A stretch of 64,000 nt of DNA, taken from positions 79,906 to 143,905 of the forward strand of contig VCMS01000050.1 in assembly GCA_022539475.1 (NCBI GenBank), given 5' to 3'. How positions within the stretch are numbered: position 1 is the first letter of the stretch; every line of letters begins with the position of its first letter. This DNA comes from Gracilaria domingensis. Taxonomy: Eukaryota > Rhodophyta > Florideophyceae > Gracilariales > Gracilariaceae. The notes beneath the pieces were generated by a model that was not told where the DNA came from, ran no database searches, and worked only from the letters and a program-made list of their open reading frames with translations. Below are positions 56,101 to 64,000 of the stretch, in pieces. Position numbers and translations under genes: made by a program.

Positions 56101-56583
56101 TCGGCTTCTGTTTTCAGAACGTCAGGGTCTTGTTATGTGTTTCTATTGACCTGATTGATCAACTTTTAACACAGTTCAAAGAGGATGGGATCGTTACCGG
56201 GTTGGAAGTTTTGACCCACGATTGCGGCAGGGTTTGAGGTGAGGGAGCTGGATCGTTTAGACTTGGTCGCATTGTTGCGTATGAAAAACTCTCAGTAAGA
56301 GTAGTTGTGGGAGTTTAGGCATTGTATCTGGTTGTGTAGTGCGTTATTTTGGTTAATATTGCATTTAGAGGTGTTGTGTGATGTAGCTGGAGATATGCTG
56401 ATCGTTCGCGTTGAGAAGTGCGTTTGCGTACAGCTCGTGTGTAAACTCGTCAACTTTTTGGCGGACCTTCCGTCGCAGACGACGTGCGAGATGGTTGTAG
56501 GGTTCCGTTGTGGATGATGTGCTGGTAAAGGTTGGGGGATGGGTGGGGAGCGTTCTGCGCTAGCGTTGCGTGTGGCCCATAAC
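53197..56583 (-). pseudogene. gag-pol: Copia gag-pol 5' part: gag, protease, integrase, start of RT
   Basis: Reading leftwards: gag (FIEGLDINPALTNIAFHF, FYCRFKELFNYN) with stops; a zinc-knuckle-like CQHHLRKG...HSDAEC; protease as FLLYSGANPSHI, where the active-site Asp is Tyr; GAG-pre-integrase WHLRLNHAHPGKHAL ... CSACKHAK; integrase core with SSDTCGPI, LLSEFRSENAKEY (second Asp apparently Glu) and PQENSFAERINRT; RT with FPLEHFGIKSAYLHEQYQ, where the first catalytic Asp (usually FDIK) is Gly. The long frame 55524-53443 is open for 693 codons. The YVDD box region (about 53350-53390) reads TIHDFF. The enzyme is inactive at several sites. Confidence 0.9.
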
Positions 56584-56584
56584 T

Positions 56585-56680
56585 TGTGAAGAAGACCTTA
56601 TGCCTCCACTTTACTGCCGCGGGTCCGGCATCTCGCATGCTCATGTTCTATCGCTTTGGTTACTGTAATGCTGATTGACA
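56585..56680 (-). repeat. Copia 5' LTR (96 bp)
   Basis: TGTGAAGAAGACCTTATGCC ... CTGATTGACA on the plus strand, followed by GATCT. Confidence 0.85.
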
Positions 56681-56685
56681 GATCT

Positions 56686-57451
56686 CAGTAGTGAAACACA
56701 AATTGAAGTAGAAGAGAAAACTTTTCCCCCAAGAAATATATGTTGTCTAGCCAAAATATATAGGTACCCCTCATAAGAGCATCTCTATCAGAAAAGCTAA
56801 ATCTGAGAGCTAAATTTTGCAAAAGCCAAATTATTATTTGGCTATCATTCGAGCGCCTCTATCAGTCAATGCCAAACGTTGGGAGTACGAGCCTCTCATT
56901 CTGTCCCACCTTCAGCCACGAAGAGTTCGCAAATGAGCGAATCGTCTTCAAGCGAAGACTCCGACGTCTTTAGCGACGACGAGCAGTGCGCAGTCCAAAG
57001 CGCTGCTGCTGTTCGTCTGTGTTCTGCAAAGTGGAATATAGTCTGTTCGCTTTGGAAACTAAGCTAGTTTTGGGGCTATTTGGGGCGCGCGAGCGGGTAG
57101 CAGAGGCTGGCACTCAAAAAATTAAGAAATTTTGAAATATTAAATTCCATTTCGCGCAGTTTAGTGCTTGGGTCCCCTAGTTTTTGTAGAGGTTCTACTT
57201 CGCCGCACCACCCCATTCACTCTTTTCCGCGACCCTCTCTCAAAACTGCACTCGTGCTAGTTTGCGTTTCCATTTTCTCCCATGTTGCAATGCCAATCGC
57301 AATTCATCCCACCTCAATCGTCCCATCACTTCTTCCCAGTCCACACCACCCCCGCTTTTTACCCATTTCTCGCCCATCACGCGTTCATTTTGTAGAAGTC
57401 AGGTGGACAACTCTCCCCCTTCTCGTATACCCGCCTCGCCCCAAAACGGCT
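56686..57451. other. Spacer with a small direct repeat and hairpin
   Basis: GAGCATCTCTATCAG (56777-56791) is repeated as GAGCGCCTCTATCAG (56851-56865). Between them lies GCCAAAT-TATT-ATTTGGC (56825-56842), a layout seen in small MITE-like elements. The rest shows no gene; the plus frame from 57164 is the complement of the coiled-coil gene. Confidence 0.4.
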
Positions 57452-58381
57452 TCAAATCCCTCCCATCCTTCTCTCCTCCTGTCCCCTCAGAATCCCCTTC
57501 GCAGTCCGCGCTACCTCCGCCGCACTCCTAAACCCAGTCACCACCGGAGCTCCCACTCCCTCCCGCGGCACCTCCTCCACCACCTTCTTCATCTCCTTAC
57601 GCCTCTTCTTCAGACGGCTCTTCCCATCCCCAACCCCACCACCCTTTGTCTTCGGTGTCACAGGAGACCCCTTCTGCACCGCCACCCTTCCCACACTTCC
57701 CTTCTCCGTCTTTCCCTCCACACCTCCTTTCACCGTCTCCTCTTCCACCAATCTTTGCCTCTTGCACAGCTCCTTCACCTCCTTCTCCAGCACGTCCAAC
57801 CTCTCGTTCAGAACCCTATTCTCCTCCCGCAACTCTCCAACCTCCCTTCCCGCACACTCCACTATCCCATACACATGATTTCTCATCTCCACTCCCAATA
57901 CCGACAACGAATTCCGCAGGCTCGAAATCGCCTCAACCGAAACACCACTACCACCCCCACTCAGCACCACACCGCCCATTTCCGTTACAATCTCCACAAT
58001 TCCATCGTCCAGTTGCTCCTTCATCACCAACCCCAACATCCCCACCCTCGCCTTCATCTCCCCCACAAACCGCATCTCCCTGTCACCCTCTCCGCCCCCA
58101 CTCTCTATCTGGTCTCCAACCTCTAACTGACTCAGATGCACCGCACCCCTTCTCTCCATTGCGACCCCCTCCACCTCCAATTCTACCCCCTTCTCCACCT
58201 CATCACCATCCCCTCTCCTCGCCTCACACTTCTTTCCTTCATCAGCCACTTCCTTCTTCTGCGACATCCGACCACCCGCCGTAATCAGGTCCTCTTCCCG
58301 CTTTGGTGACGGCGTCTGCGGTACCTCCTTCCCCTCCAACAGCACCCACAGCTCCTCATCCTTCACGTATCCGTTCGACAT
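57452..58381 (-). CDS. Coiled-coil protein of unknown function
   Basis: An intact 309-codon frame from ATG (58381) to a stop at 57452. The N-terminus is acidic/mixed (KDEELWVLLEGKEVPQTPSP). A helical middle follows, then a clear heptad region around residues 190-225 (VGELREENRVLNERLDVLEK). Then come a basic stretch (KSRLKKRRKEMKKVVEE) and an end with RGQEERRMGGI. The opposite strand is also open, but as Pro/His/Ser-rich low complexity, so the minus frame is preferred. No catalytic motif is seen. A TTAAATA box lies about 185 bp upstream. It might be a structural or nuclear protein or a retroelement ORF1-type protein. Confidence 0.5.
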   Translation of the reverse strand: MSNGYVKDEELWVLLEGKEVPQTPSPKREEDLITAGGRMSQKKEVADEGKKCEARRGDGDEVEKGVELEVEGVAMERRGAVHLSQLEVGDQIESGGGEGDREMRFVGEMKARVGMLGLVMKEQLDDGIVEIVTEMGGVVLSGGGSGVSVEAISSLRNSLSVLGVEMRNHVYGIVECAGREVGELREENRVLNERLDVLEKEVKELCKRQRLVEEETVKGGVEGKTEKGSVGRVAVQKGSPVTPKTKGGGVGDGKSRLKKRRKEMKKVVEEVPREGVGAPVVTGFRSAAEVARTAKGILRGQEERRMGGI

Positions 58382-58544
58382 CTTCAGAAGAAGAAGTAGT
58401 AGTTGGATCGAAGTTTCCGCTGCGATACAGTGCAATCGAGCTAAACTGTGCTGTCCACCCCCACTGTCCAACCACACGGGCTATATCCAGCACCATGATT
58501 GTCCCTGTTTCCCTCATCCCATTTCCCGCCAAAACATCCACTGT

Positions 58545-58985
58545 ACACCTCCGCACCTTCCACTATTTAAGCGCCATCTCTCTGTCCCCTCTTCACATAG
58601 TCCCCACCCACCTCGCCTCGACCGGCGATATTTTTCTCTTCCACCATAACCCCACTCGATGGTTATAGCAAAACAGGAAGATATTGCCAGTGGAGGCAAG
58701 CTAGGGACTAGTGATTGTACTTAGAGTTGCTCACCCTCTGTCTCGACTGGGGGCATGTTCTTCTTCCGTCACATCCTTTGTGGGTTGTGACAAAAAAAGA
58801 ATATGTCACCACTCGACACCGGATGGGTAACAATGGTAGCACGTAGAGTAGTTCATCCTCCCTCTCAGCGTCCACTGGGGATATATTTATGTTCTCTCAC
58901 ATCCTTTCCCGGTTGTCATACAAGAGAAATACATCTCCAATGGAGACGGAGAATTTAGTTGTGATAACACGTAAAGGTAACAATG
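58545..58985. repeat. Degenerate tandem repeat, about three units of ~125 bp
   Basis: The run 'CACC/ATCCTC..CTC...ACTGGGG...TTCTCTCACATCCTTT..GGGTTGT.A......GAA.TA..TC..CA' appears at about 58725-58848 and 58849-58975, with a weaker version before. Each unit ends ACGTARAG. Confidence 0.5.
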
Positions 58986-59014
58986 TAATAAACAATAAAT
59001 TTATGCTACTATCT

Positions 59015-59345
59015 CTAACCAACCTTTCGAAAACCAGCTATGACATGAGCTGGGTTACTCGAGCCAAAGATGGCAGATCCTGCAACTGAAATGTTTGCAC
59101 CGGCCTTCACTACTGCTTTCACAGTACTCAGTCCAATACCTCCATCCACCTGTATCCCTATTCTTGGGTACAACTTCCTTGCATGTCGCACCTTATCAAG
59201 AACACCCTCCATAAACGCCTGTCCTCCAAACCCTGGCTCCACCGTCATCAACAATAACATGTCTACAACTCCTTCCTTCATAAGTGCTTCTACGACCTTT
59301 ATAGACGTATTCGGGCGCAACGCAACTCCATCCTTTTAATTATGG
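59015..59345 (-). pseudogene. Ribulose-phosphate 3-epimerase, C-terminal fragment
   Basis: The last ~105 residues of the TIM-barrel enzyme of the pentose phosphate/Calvin pathways: GVALRPNTSI, VDMLLLMTVEPGFGGQAF (the PGFGGQ signature with the metal-binding region), IGIQVDGGIG and ANISVAGSAIFGSSNPAHVIAG, ending at 59015. Upstream, a frameshift/TAA near 59340 precedes only a trace of homology (NRIAIIK), and the first half of the enzyme is absent. It is a truncated copy, so a functional gene should lie elsewhere. Confidence 0.8.
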
Positions 59346-59718
59346 CAATCCGATTGAAGCTATAAAACCCGTTCACCTCATTTATGAAGCCAAAATGGCT
59401 CCTTTCATCCCTGTAACTCGTACTTTACAACTACTTTACAACTCAGGTTCGAAATCAGTTTCATTCATTGCACACTTTCTACTGTTCCACCTACCTTTCA
59501 TAAAACATCATCACACTTTGTGGCTTGTCGTCTCATACAAGCCCTATCATTCATTCAGTACAATCACATATCATACATTTCGCTCAGTTTCACAAAGTGA
59601 ACCATGTTCCCGTTCTGCGCTTCCCAACCGTTTGTACTTACGTATCACTCTTTACCCCAGCAGTTCTCCGCCCCATCTTCCCTTTTTATCGTCACACAAA
59701 AACAATCGAACACTTGCA

Positions 59719-60639
59719 ATGAACTCCCAGTCCGACATGCCTCCGACTCCGCCTCCGAGTCCCAGATACTCTGACGTCCCTCAGGCCTCATCTCCCGCCC
59801 GAAGGCCTCGGGCCGTTATTGTTGGAAGGGGGCGTATAGGTACCATGCTGGCGAACGAAGAAGATACGGTCATTTCCGCACACGAATTCTGCAGCATGGC
59901 TGCTACCTCTCATCTTTCTGATGTACCGATACTAGTTTGTGGAAGAACGAACACCCTGGAGACCGTAATTCAGGCTTGCCCTTATTCGCTCAGAGAGAAT
60001 CTCGTTTTCTTCCAGAATGGAGACATCATACCATTGCTTTCGAAGCTCGGTGTGGACAAATGTTCAAAAGTTGTCCTATACGTTGGTGTCCCCTGAAGAA
60101 ACGCAGCTCCGCAGGATGGTGTCACTCCTCAAAGTCCGGATGGTCTCACTGTCGCAACAGGAAAGTGGGCCTCCAACGTTGCAGACAGGTTTAGGTCTAT
60201 GGGTCTCACTTGCGGGGTTGTCGACGAAGACACATTTCTCGTAAGCTATTATGAGAAGCTCGTGTGGCTATCATCGTTCAACATCGTCGGGGCCTCAAGA
60301 GGTTTCATTCCTATGGACGTAGTCGCTACGGAGTGCAGTACGGTTGTGCTCACAATAATGAAAGAGCTGTTGAAGATAGTTTCGCTTAAGACAGCTACTA
60401 CTTTCAACCTGGAAGAGACCGTTGGGCGACTTCTTGCATATGGGAAAACTCTCGTTGGCTTCCCTACTTCTTTCTCCGACTTTCAGTTTAGGAACGCGTA
60501 CTTCTACGACTTTTCCCGCCAAGAAAGAAACATTGTAGGCGGTGACCCCGCTCCTTTTCATACAAACTACGTCAACGTTGTTAAGGAAAAGTTATCCCCC
60601 AGCTTTGAGGTTAGAACACATGACTTTTCGGTGTTCTGA
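59719..60639 (+). pseudogene. Ketopantoate-reductase-like oxidoreductase with one internal TGA
   Basis: One 306-codon frame from ATG 59719 to the stop at 60637-60639 is interrupted only by TGA at 60094-60096 (YVGVP-stop-RNAAPQDG). The N-terminal Pro/Ser leader is followed by a Rossmann GxGxxG (VIVGRGRIGTML). The C-terminal half has YYEKLVWLSSFNIVGASRG, matching the helical domain of ApbA/PanE-type 2-dehydropantoate 2-reductases (KLxxNxxxN region), which make pantoate for coenzyme A. Length fits the family. It is either a recent pseudogene, a sequencing error, or a readthrough site. Confidence 0.55.
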
Positions 60640-61235
60640 ACCTTTTAGACATAGTTAGACATAAAATTTACTTTATCGAAATGACCTGTTCCTATTACAT
60701 TACTTATATTATTCTTCCTTCTGTGGTTCAAATATGCCCCTTTAAATCCTACATCCGTTATCACTAATACTTCGTTAAGATTTTGCTAGATAGAAAATGG
60801 TCATTCCATATCATTAAAGTGCACGATACTAGTAACGAAACAAGTACAAAAATTGTGATATTTCTGAAGAACTAAGCGTTTGCATTACTTGGGGCACCCG
60901 TATAAAGTAAGGTAAACCTTTTATGGGTTTCAACCCATAATGGAGGTTGTTTTACTCTTCTTGATTTCTAAGCTCATGTTAAAGATATTTACAGTTTTCT
61001 TTACCCACTTGAACCCGTACATATAATTTATGACTAAATCATCCTTTCTTTACTTCAAATCGATGCAAAAACTTCTCCTCCTAGTAACGTTTTAAAACAG
61101 TACTACAATACCCGTATATGGTCGTTCTTAGACTCTTTTTATACTACGAAACACCTTGTGAACATCAATCACATCCTTCTCATTCGTATACCCACACCCA
61201 TTTGCAAAACGAACCCTTTCGAAAGCTTTCAAAAC
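60640..61235. other. AT-rich intergenic region
   Basis: No gene seen. It contains the upstream region of the HAD-phosphatase gene, with TTTTTATACTACG at about 61135-61147 as a possible TATA-like box. Confidence 0.35.
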
Positions 61236-62108
61236 ATGTATAACTCGGAAGTTAGAGCCCAAGAAGTAACTCCTCAGCAGCTGGCTAACGAAATATTCGA
61301 AAATGGCTACGCCGTGATTAGTGATGTTGACGGTACTCTGAAAAGAGCTGGGGAGAACATTCCTGCCGAAACAGTCAAATGCATGAAGTACATCAACGCA
61401 CGCGTTGGTTTCGGAATTGCTACTGGGCGAGATATAGAGGATGCCGAGAGTTTCATGGAGCACCTGGGTGGCTACACTTTTGGCATCTCTGGAAACCAAG
61501 GCGCACGGGTGAGATTATCCAATGGTACCGAAATTGATCAGGACCTTGACAGGGAAGGCTACGAAAGATGTGCAGCCGAACTTGAGAGACTTGCACTCTC
61601 CTTAAATGAATCGCACGGACTTCACGAAGAGCGTCAACAAGCAGTGGTGAGCACTAGAAAAGACAGTAGACTCCCTAACTTCACGTACAATGGACTGTAG
61701 AAGTGGAAAACAGAAGTTAACTCCGGTATTTCAAAAGTGTTGACATCCTTTCCGAACCTGGTTGCGTACCCTCAAGATGAAAACTGTGACATAGGGGACA
61801 TTCGTTTCACGAAAAATAGTGGGGCGCTAGCCTTGGTTGAAAACGACCCCCAGTTCGACACACATTTAATCGTTGCTTTCGGGAATGCTTCCAATGATGG
61901 CCCTCTATATGAAATGGCAACCCTGGCAGTTCATGTGAAGGGAGAAGACCATCCAGCAGCGGTAACATATCTTGTTGATGGGGTGGAGGACGTGCATAAG
62001 ACCATCAGAAGGGTGGCAGAACTGTACGGGTACAGAAAATGCAAGTGTCAAAGGTTTAGAAATGCTCTTGGAATTTGTTTCAAGTGCTACGATGCCTTTA
62101 ATACTTAG
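61236..62108 (+). pseudogene. HAD-family phosphatase (trehalose-6-phosphate-phosphatase-like) with one internal TAG
   Basis: A frame of 290 residues from ATG 61236 to 62108 is interrupted only by TAG at 61698-61700 (TYNGL-stop-KWKTEV). HAD motif I is intact (ISDVDGTLKR), motif II-like GIATGRDIED, then SGNQGARVRL, a Lys region (FTKNSGAL), and motif IV as FGNASNDGPLYEM. This order and spacing fit the HAD-IIB cap subclass, to which trehalose-phosphatases belong. Substrate is not certain. The minus-strand paralog at 62161-63000 reads straight through the TAG position with a tryptophan (KLWQWKEEV). Confidence 0.6.
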
Positions 62109-62160
62109 CTATGATATGAGATCTCAGTAATAAAAGTGTCGTGTATATCTCAATACCCTT

Positions 62161-63000
62161 TTATGAATCTTGGTGGTTTTTATCGTGCTGCTTTTCCTCG
62201 TAGCCGTACAACAGAGCCACCAACATAATTGTCGAATGTACATCCTCCACGCTTTCGAACAGGTTGTGTACTCCACGCGGGATACAATCTTCTTTGACGT
62301 GAACGCCGTACACGCCTACCTCATGCAAAGGCCCGTCGCTCAAAGCACTTCCGAACGTCACGACGTCATCCGTATCAATAAATCTCGGTTCATTATCCAC
62401 AAGATTTTCTCCTCCGCTTCCTTTTGTGTATCGCTTGTCCACAATTTCGCAACTTTTATCGCCGGGATAGATAACAAACGCATCCATCTTCTGCAACAGG
62501 TCCCCAATAGCAGAATCCACTTCTTCTTTCCACTGCCACAGTTTGTTGTACACGAAATTAGGAAGGCCACTATCACTTCTGGTCTCCACGAACCCCTTGT
62601 CATCATCATTCACAATACCATGCCTCCTATTCAAATCCCTTGCCAGGAACAGTAGTCCGTCAACAGTGTGGTCAAGGGTGTGATCATTGAATGCACCCTT
62701 AATTTCCCTCTCGTCAGAGAAACGCAGGAAAGCTCCATGATTCGCCGAGACACCAAACTTATAGTCTCCGAGTCCTTCCATTTTCCCCTCCACGTCGCCC
62801 ACATCACCCCCTGTGACAAGTCCGAAACCAACACGTTCGTCAATGAACTTCATACACTTCACAACTTCTTCTGGAATTGACTCTCCTTCTCTTCTCAACG
62901 TTCCATCAACGGAACTTAATATACCGTAACCATTGGCATATATGAACTTAGACAAGGTATTGGGTGAAATTTCCGCCAAGTCTCTCTGTTCCTCTGCCAT
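62161..63000 (-). CDS. HAD-family phosphatase paralog lacking the motif I nucleophile
   Basis: An intact 279-codon frame. The start is placed at the ATG at 63000, because the following MAEEQRDLAEISPNTLSK aligns with the start of the plus-strand paralog; the frame is open upstream to 63072. Motif I reads LSSVDGTLRR, so the first Asp (the phospho-accepting nucleophile) is Ser. Motif II region LVTGGDVGDV, SANHGAFLRF, KRYTKGSGGEN and motif IV FGSALSDGPLHE are present. Without the nucleophile it is probably not an active phosphatase, and could be regulatory or decaying. It is convergent with its paralog, with 52 bp between stops. Confidence 0.65.
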   Translation of the reverse strand: MAEEQRDLAEISPNTLSKFIYANGYGILSSVDGTLRREGESIPEEVVKCMKFIDERVGFGLVTGGDVGDVEGKMEGLGDYKFGVSANHGAFLRFSDEREIKGAFNDHTLDHTVDGLLFLARDLNRRHGIVNDDDKGFVETRSDSGLPNFVYNKLWQWKEEVDSAIGDLLQKMDAFVIYPGDKSCEIVDKRYTKGSGGENLVDNEPRFIDTDDVVTFGSALSDGPLHEVGVYGVHVKEDCIPRGVHNLFESVEDVHSTIMLVALLYGYEEKQHDKNHQDS

Positions 63001-63325
63001 TTTTCCTGATACAGTCACCATACTGCCACAAGTACCGCATAGACAGGAACTGTATAGACTTCTCAGTTTCACACTTCTCTTAAAAGCAACCTTAAGTGCA
63101 GTTTCAGAAATGTTAGGACGCTACATGTTCAATTGCGAATTGACTGGTGCCACCAATGATGTTAACGATACCGAGCATTTCGCATGTTGCAATTAGACGC
63201 AACTGGACCAAAGACGTTTGACATTTGTTCAATTACCAGCCTGCCGCACCTTTTCTATGTTCATATGTATAGCCTTGTAATAGTATACTACTCTTAATAC
63301 TCGCAAGACACTCATAATTTACTAA
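63001..63325. other. Intergenic region upstream of the HAD paralog
   Basis: No gene. It must hold the promoter of the minus-strand HAD gene and the 3' end of the gene at 63326; no clear motif is seen. Confidence 0.4.
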
Positions 63326-64000
63326 TCATCTCATTCTCATCCACTTCGAGGCGCTCGCAGCCTCATTATTGGCCAAATCGTCATCACTACTACTCTCGAG
63401 CACTTCGGTTCTACCGGCGTCCGCTTCCACACCAATCTCCACGACCACTTGGTCTTCGTCCATGTCAACCGTCCCACCCTCCTTATCGGACAACAGTTCA
63501 TCCTCCGCCTCCTCCTCCTCGTCACCATTGACAAACGTGGGTCGGAAATCCCGAACCCGATGAACAGCATCAGGTAGTGCGTAGCCCTCTGGTACCATGT
63601 ACATGTGGTATCTAACCAGCAAATCCATAGACTCGGGCCTATCCACCTTGTCCTTCCCACTTGCTCCAGCATGTGTCACATCACCACGGCCCACGAATAC
63701 AGAGTACGGTGGGATGATTATCTTCTTCGCTGGATACACCTCCGACATCACTCGCAACTGTTGGTTGTTCATCCCCACCAGTTGATGGCTTCCAGCGCTC
63801 ACCCAGAGAGAAAAGCCCTCTTTCCAAGAGGCCATTACAAAGTATCCGGGGTTGCCAGTATTCATTGTTTCCTTCGTAACCAGACCACTGAAGTCGGTGT
63901 GCAGCGTCTGGCGCTTGCACTTTCTCGTCGTCCCCAGAAATCGACCACCAGTTTTCGGAGTGTACATCTTCACAGCTTCCCTTTCATTGTCCCATAAGTC
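63326..64000 (-). CDS. Possible 2OG-oxygenase/cupin-like protein with acidic tail (5' end outside window)
   Basis: The frame is open to the right edge (DLWDNEREAVKMYTPKTGG) and ends at 63326. An HTD triplet (TLHTDFSGL) and a later GDVTHAGASG, followed by an Arg in VRYHMYMVP, are arranged like the HxD...H...R metal and cosubstrate site of double-stranded beta-helix Fe(II)/2OG dioxygenases; KIIIPPYSVFVGRGDVTH fits a beta-strand lead-in. The C-terminus is strongly acidic (NGDEEEEAEDELLSDKEGG), then Ser/Asp-rich, ending KWMRMR. Assignment is by motif layout only. Confidence 0.45.
   Translation of the reverse strand, partial: DLWDNEREAVKMYTPKTGGRFLGTTRKCKRQTLHTDFSGLVTKETMNTGNPGYFVMASWKEGFSLWVSAGSHQLVGMNNQQLRVMSEVYPAKKIIIPPYSVFVGRGDVTHAGASGKDKVDRPESMDLLVRYHMYMVPEGYALPDAVHRVRDFRPTFVNGDEEEEAEDELLSDKEGGTVDMDEDQVVVEIGVEADAGRTEVLESSSDDDLANNEAASASKWMRMR

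Larger units (their letters stand above)
51829..56685 (-). mobile_element. Ty1/copia LTR retrotransposon with very short LTRs
   Basis: LTRs at 51834-51930 and 56585-56680 enclose gag-pol on the minus strand in copia order (protease, integrase, RT, RNase H). A perfect target duplication GATCT lies at 51829-51833 and 56681-56685. A 417-bp DNA transposon has inserted at 52777-53193. The LTR copies differ at around a dozen positions, so the insertion is not recent. Confidence 0.92.

Noticed and set aside
55830-56237. 135-codon plus-strand frame
   Set aside because: Complement of copia gag, whose minus-strand sequence has recognisable gag motifs.
56777-56865. MITE with GAGCATCTCTATCAG ends
   Set aside because: The two copies are direct, not inverted, and no target duplication is visible; recorded only as part of the spacer.
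57164-58126. 320-codon plus-strand frame rich in Pro, His, Ser and Leu
   Set aside because: Low-complexity complement of the coiled-coil gene on the minus strand; the minus frame has an ATG and sensible heptads.
1-64000. tRNA genes, CRISPR arrays, bacterial operons or phage modules
   Set aside because: None seen: no cloverleaf with conserved T-loop could be supported, no regularly spaced repeats, and no prokaryotic gene organisation.

Overview
This window is nuclear DNA of a eukaryote. It is dominated by retrotransposons and DNA transposons, with decayed host genes between them and no bacterial-style operons. The recognisable host sequences (a DNA polymerase delta-type catalytic subunit, ribulose-phosphate 3-epimerase, a ketopantoate-reductase-like protein, two HAD/trehalose-phosphatase-like paralogs, and a protein resembling a plastid membrane protein) read without visible introns. 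An intron-poor alga, perhaps a red alga, would fit, but nothing in the sequence proves the taxon.

Layout, left to right. 1-3870: 5' half of a broken Ty3/gypsy element on the minus strand, with a 940-bp LTR (2931-3870). 3871-12956: AT-rich decayed DNA with frameshifted coding remnants (one resembling a tyrosine recombinase), a pair of 99-bp hairpin elements, a block dense in short repeated words, and one copy of a ~200-bp dispersed repeat. 12957-34400: two nearly identical chromodomain Ty3/gypsy units in exact tandem (period 10,352 bp) sharing three 740-bp LTRs. Both units carry the same stops and frameshifts and the same antisense reading frame downstream of integrase. 34401-41700: a second copy of the ~200-bp repeat, two more related solo LTRs, a retropepsin-like remnant and two pairs of adjacent hairpins. 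42240-44310: an intronless, multiply broken DNA polymerase delta pseudogene. 44747-45440: a broken plastid-type membrane protein gene (minus). 45859-49112: a hAT-like transposase gene (BED plus DUF659, minus) split by a solo LTR with a perfect TATTG target duplication. 49113-50500: another solo LTR that itself holds a 419-bp DNA transposon. 51834-56680: a Ty1/copia element (minus) with very short 97/96-bp LTRs, a perfect GATCT target duplication, and a second copy of the same DNA transposon inside its reverse transcriptase. 57452-64000: the most gene-like part, with a coiled-coil protein, an epimerase fragment, a ketopantoate-reductase-like gene with one internal stop, two convergent HAD-phosphatase paralogs, and a possible 2OG-oxygenase-like gene running off the right edge.

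The nested insertions give a partial history. A hAT gene was invaded by LTR elements that later became solo LTRs, and one of those LTRs and a copia element were then hit by the same CCCTA-ended DNA transposon. Almost every coding sequence is broken. The most unusual structures are the tandem Ty3/gypsy array with its antisense gene and patchwork LTRs, the CCCTA transposon family, and the hairpin clusters.
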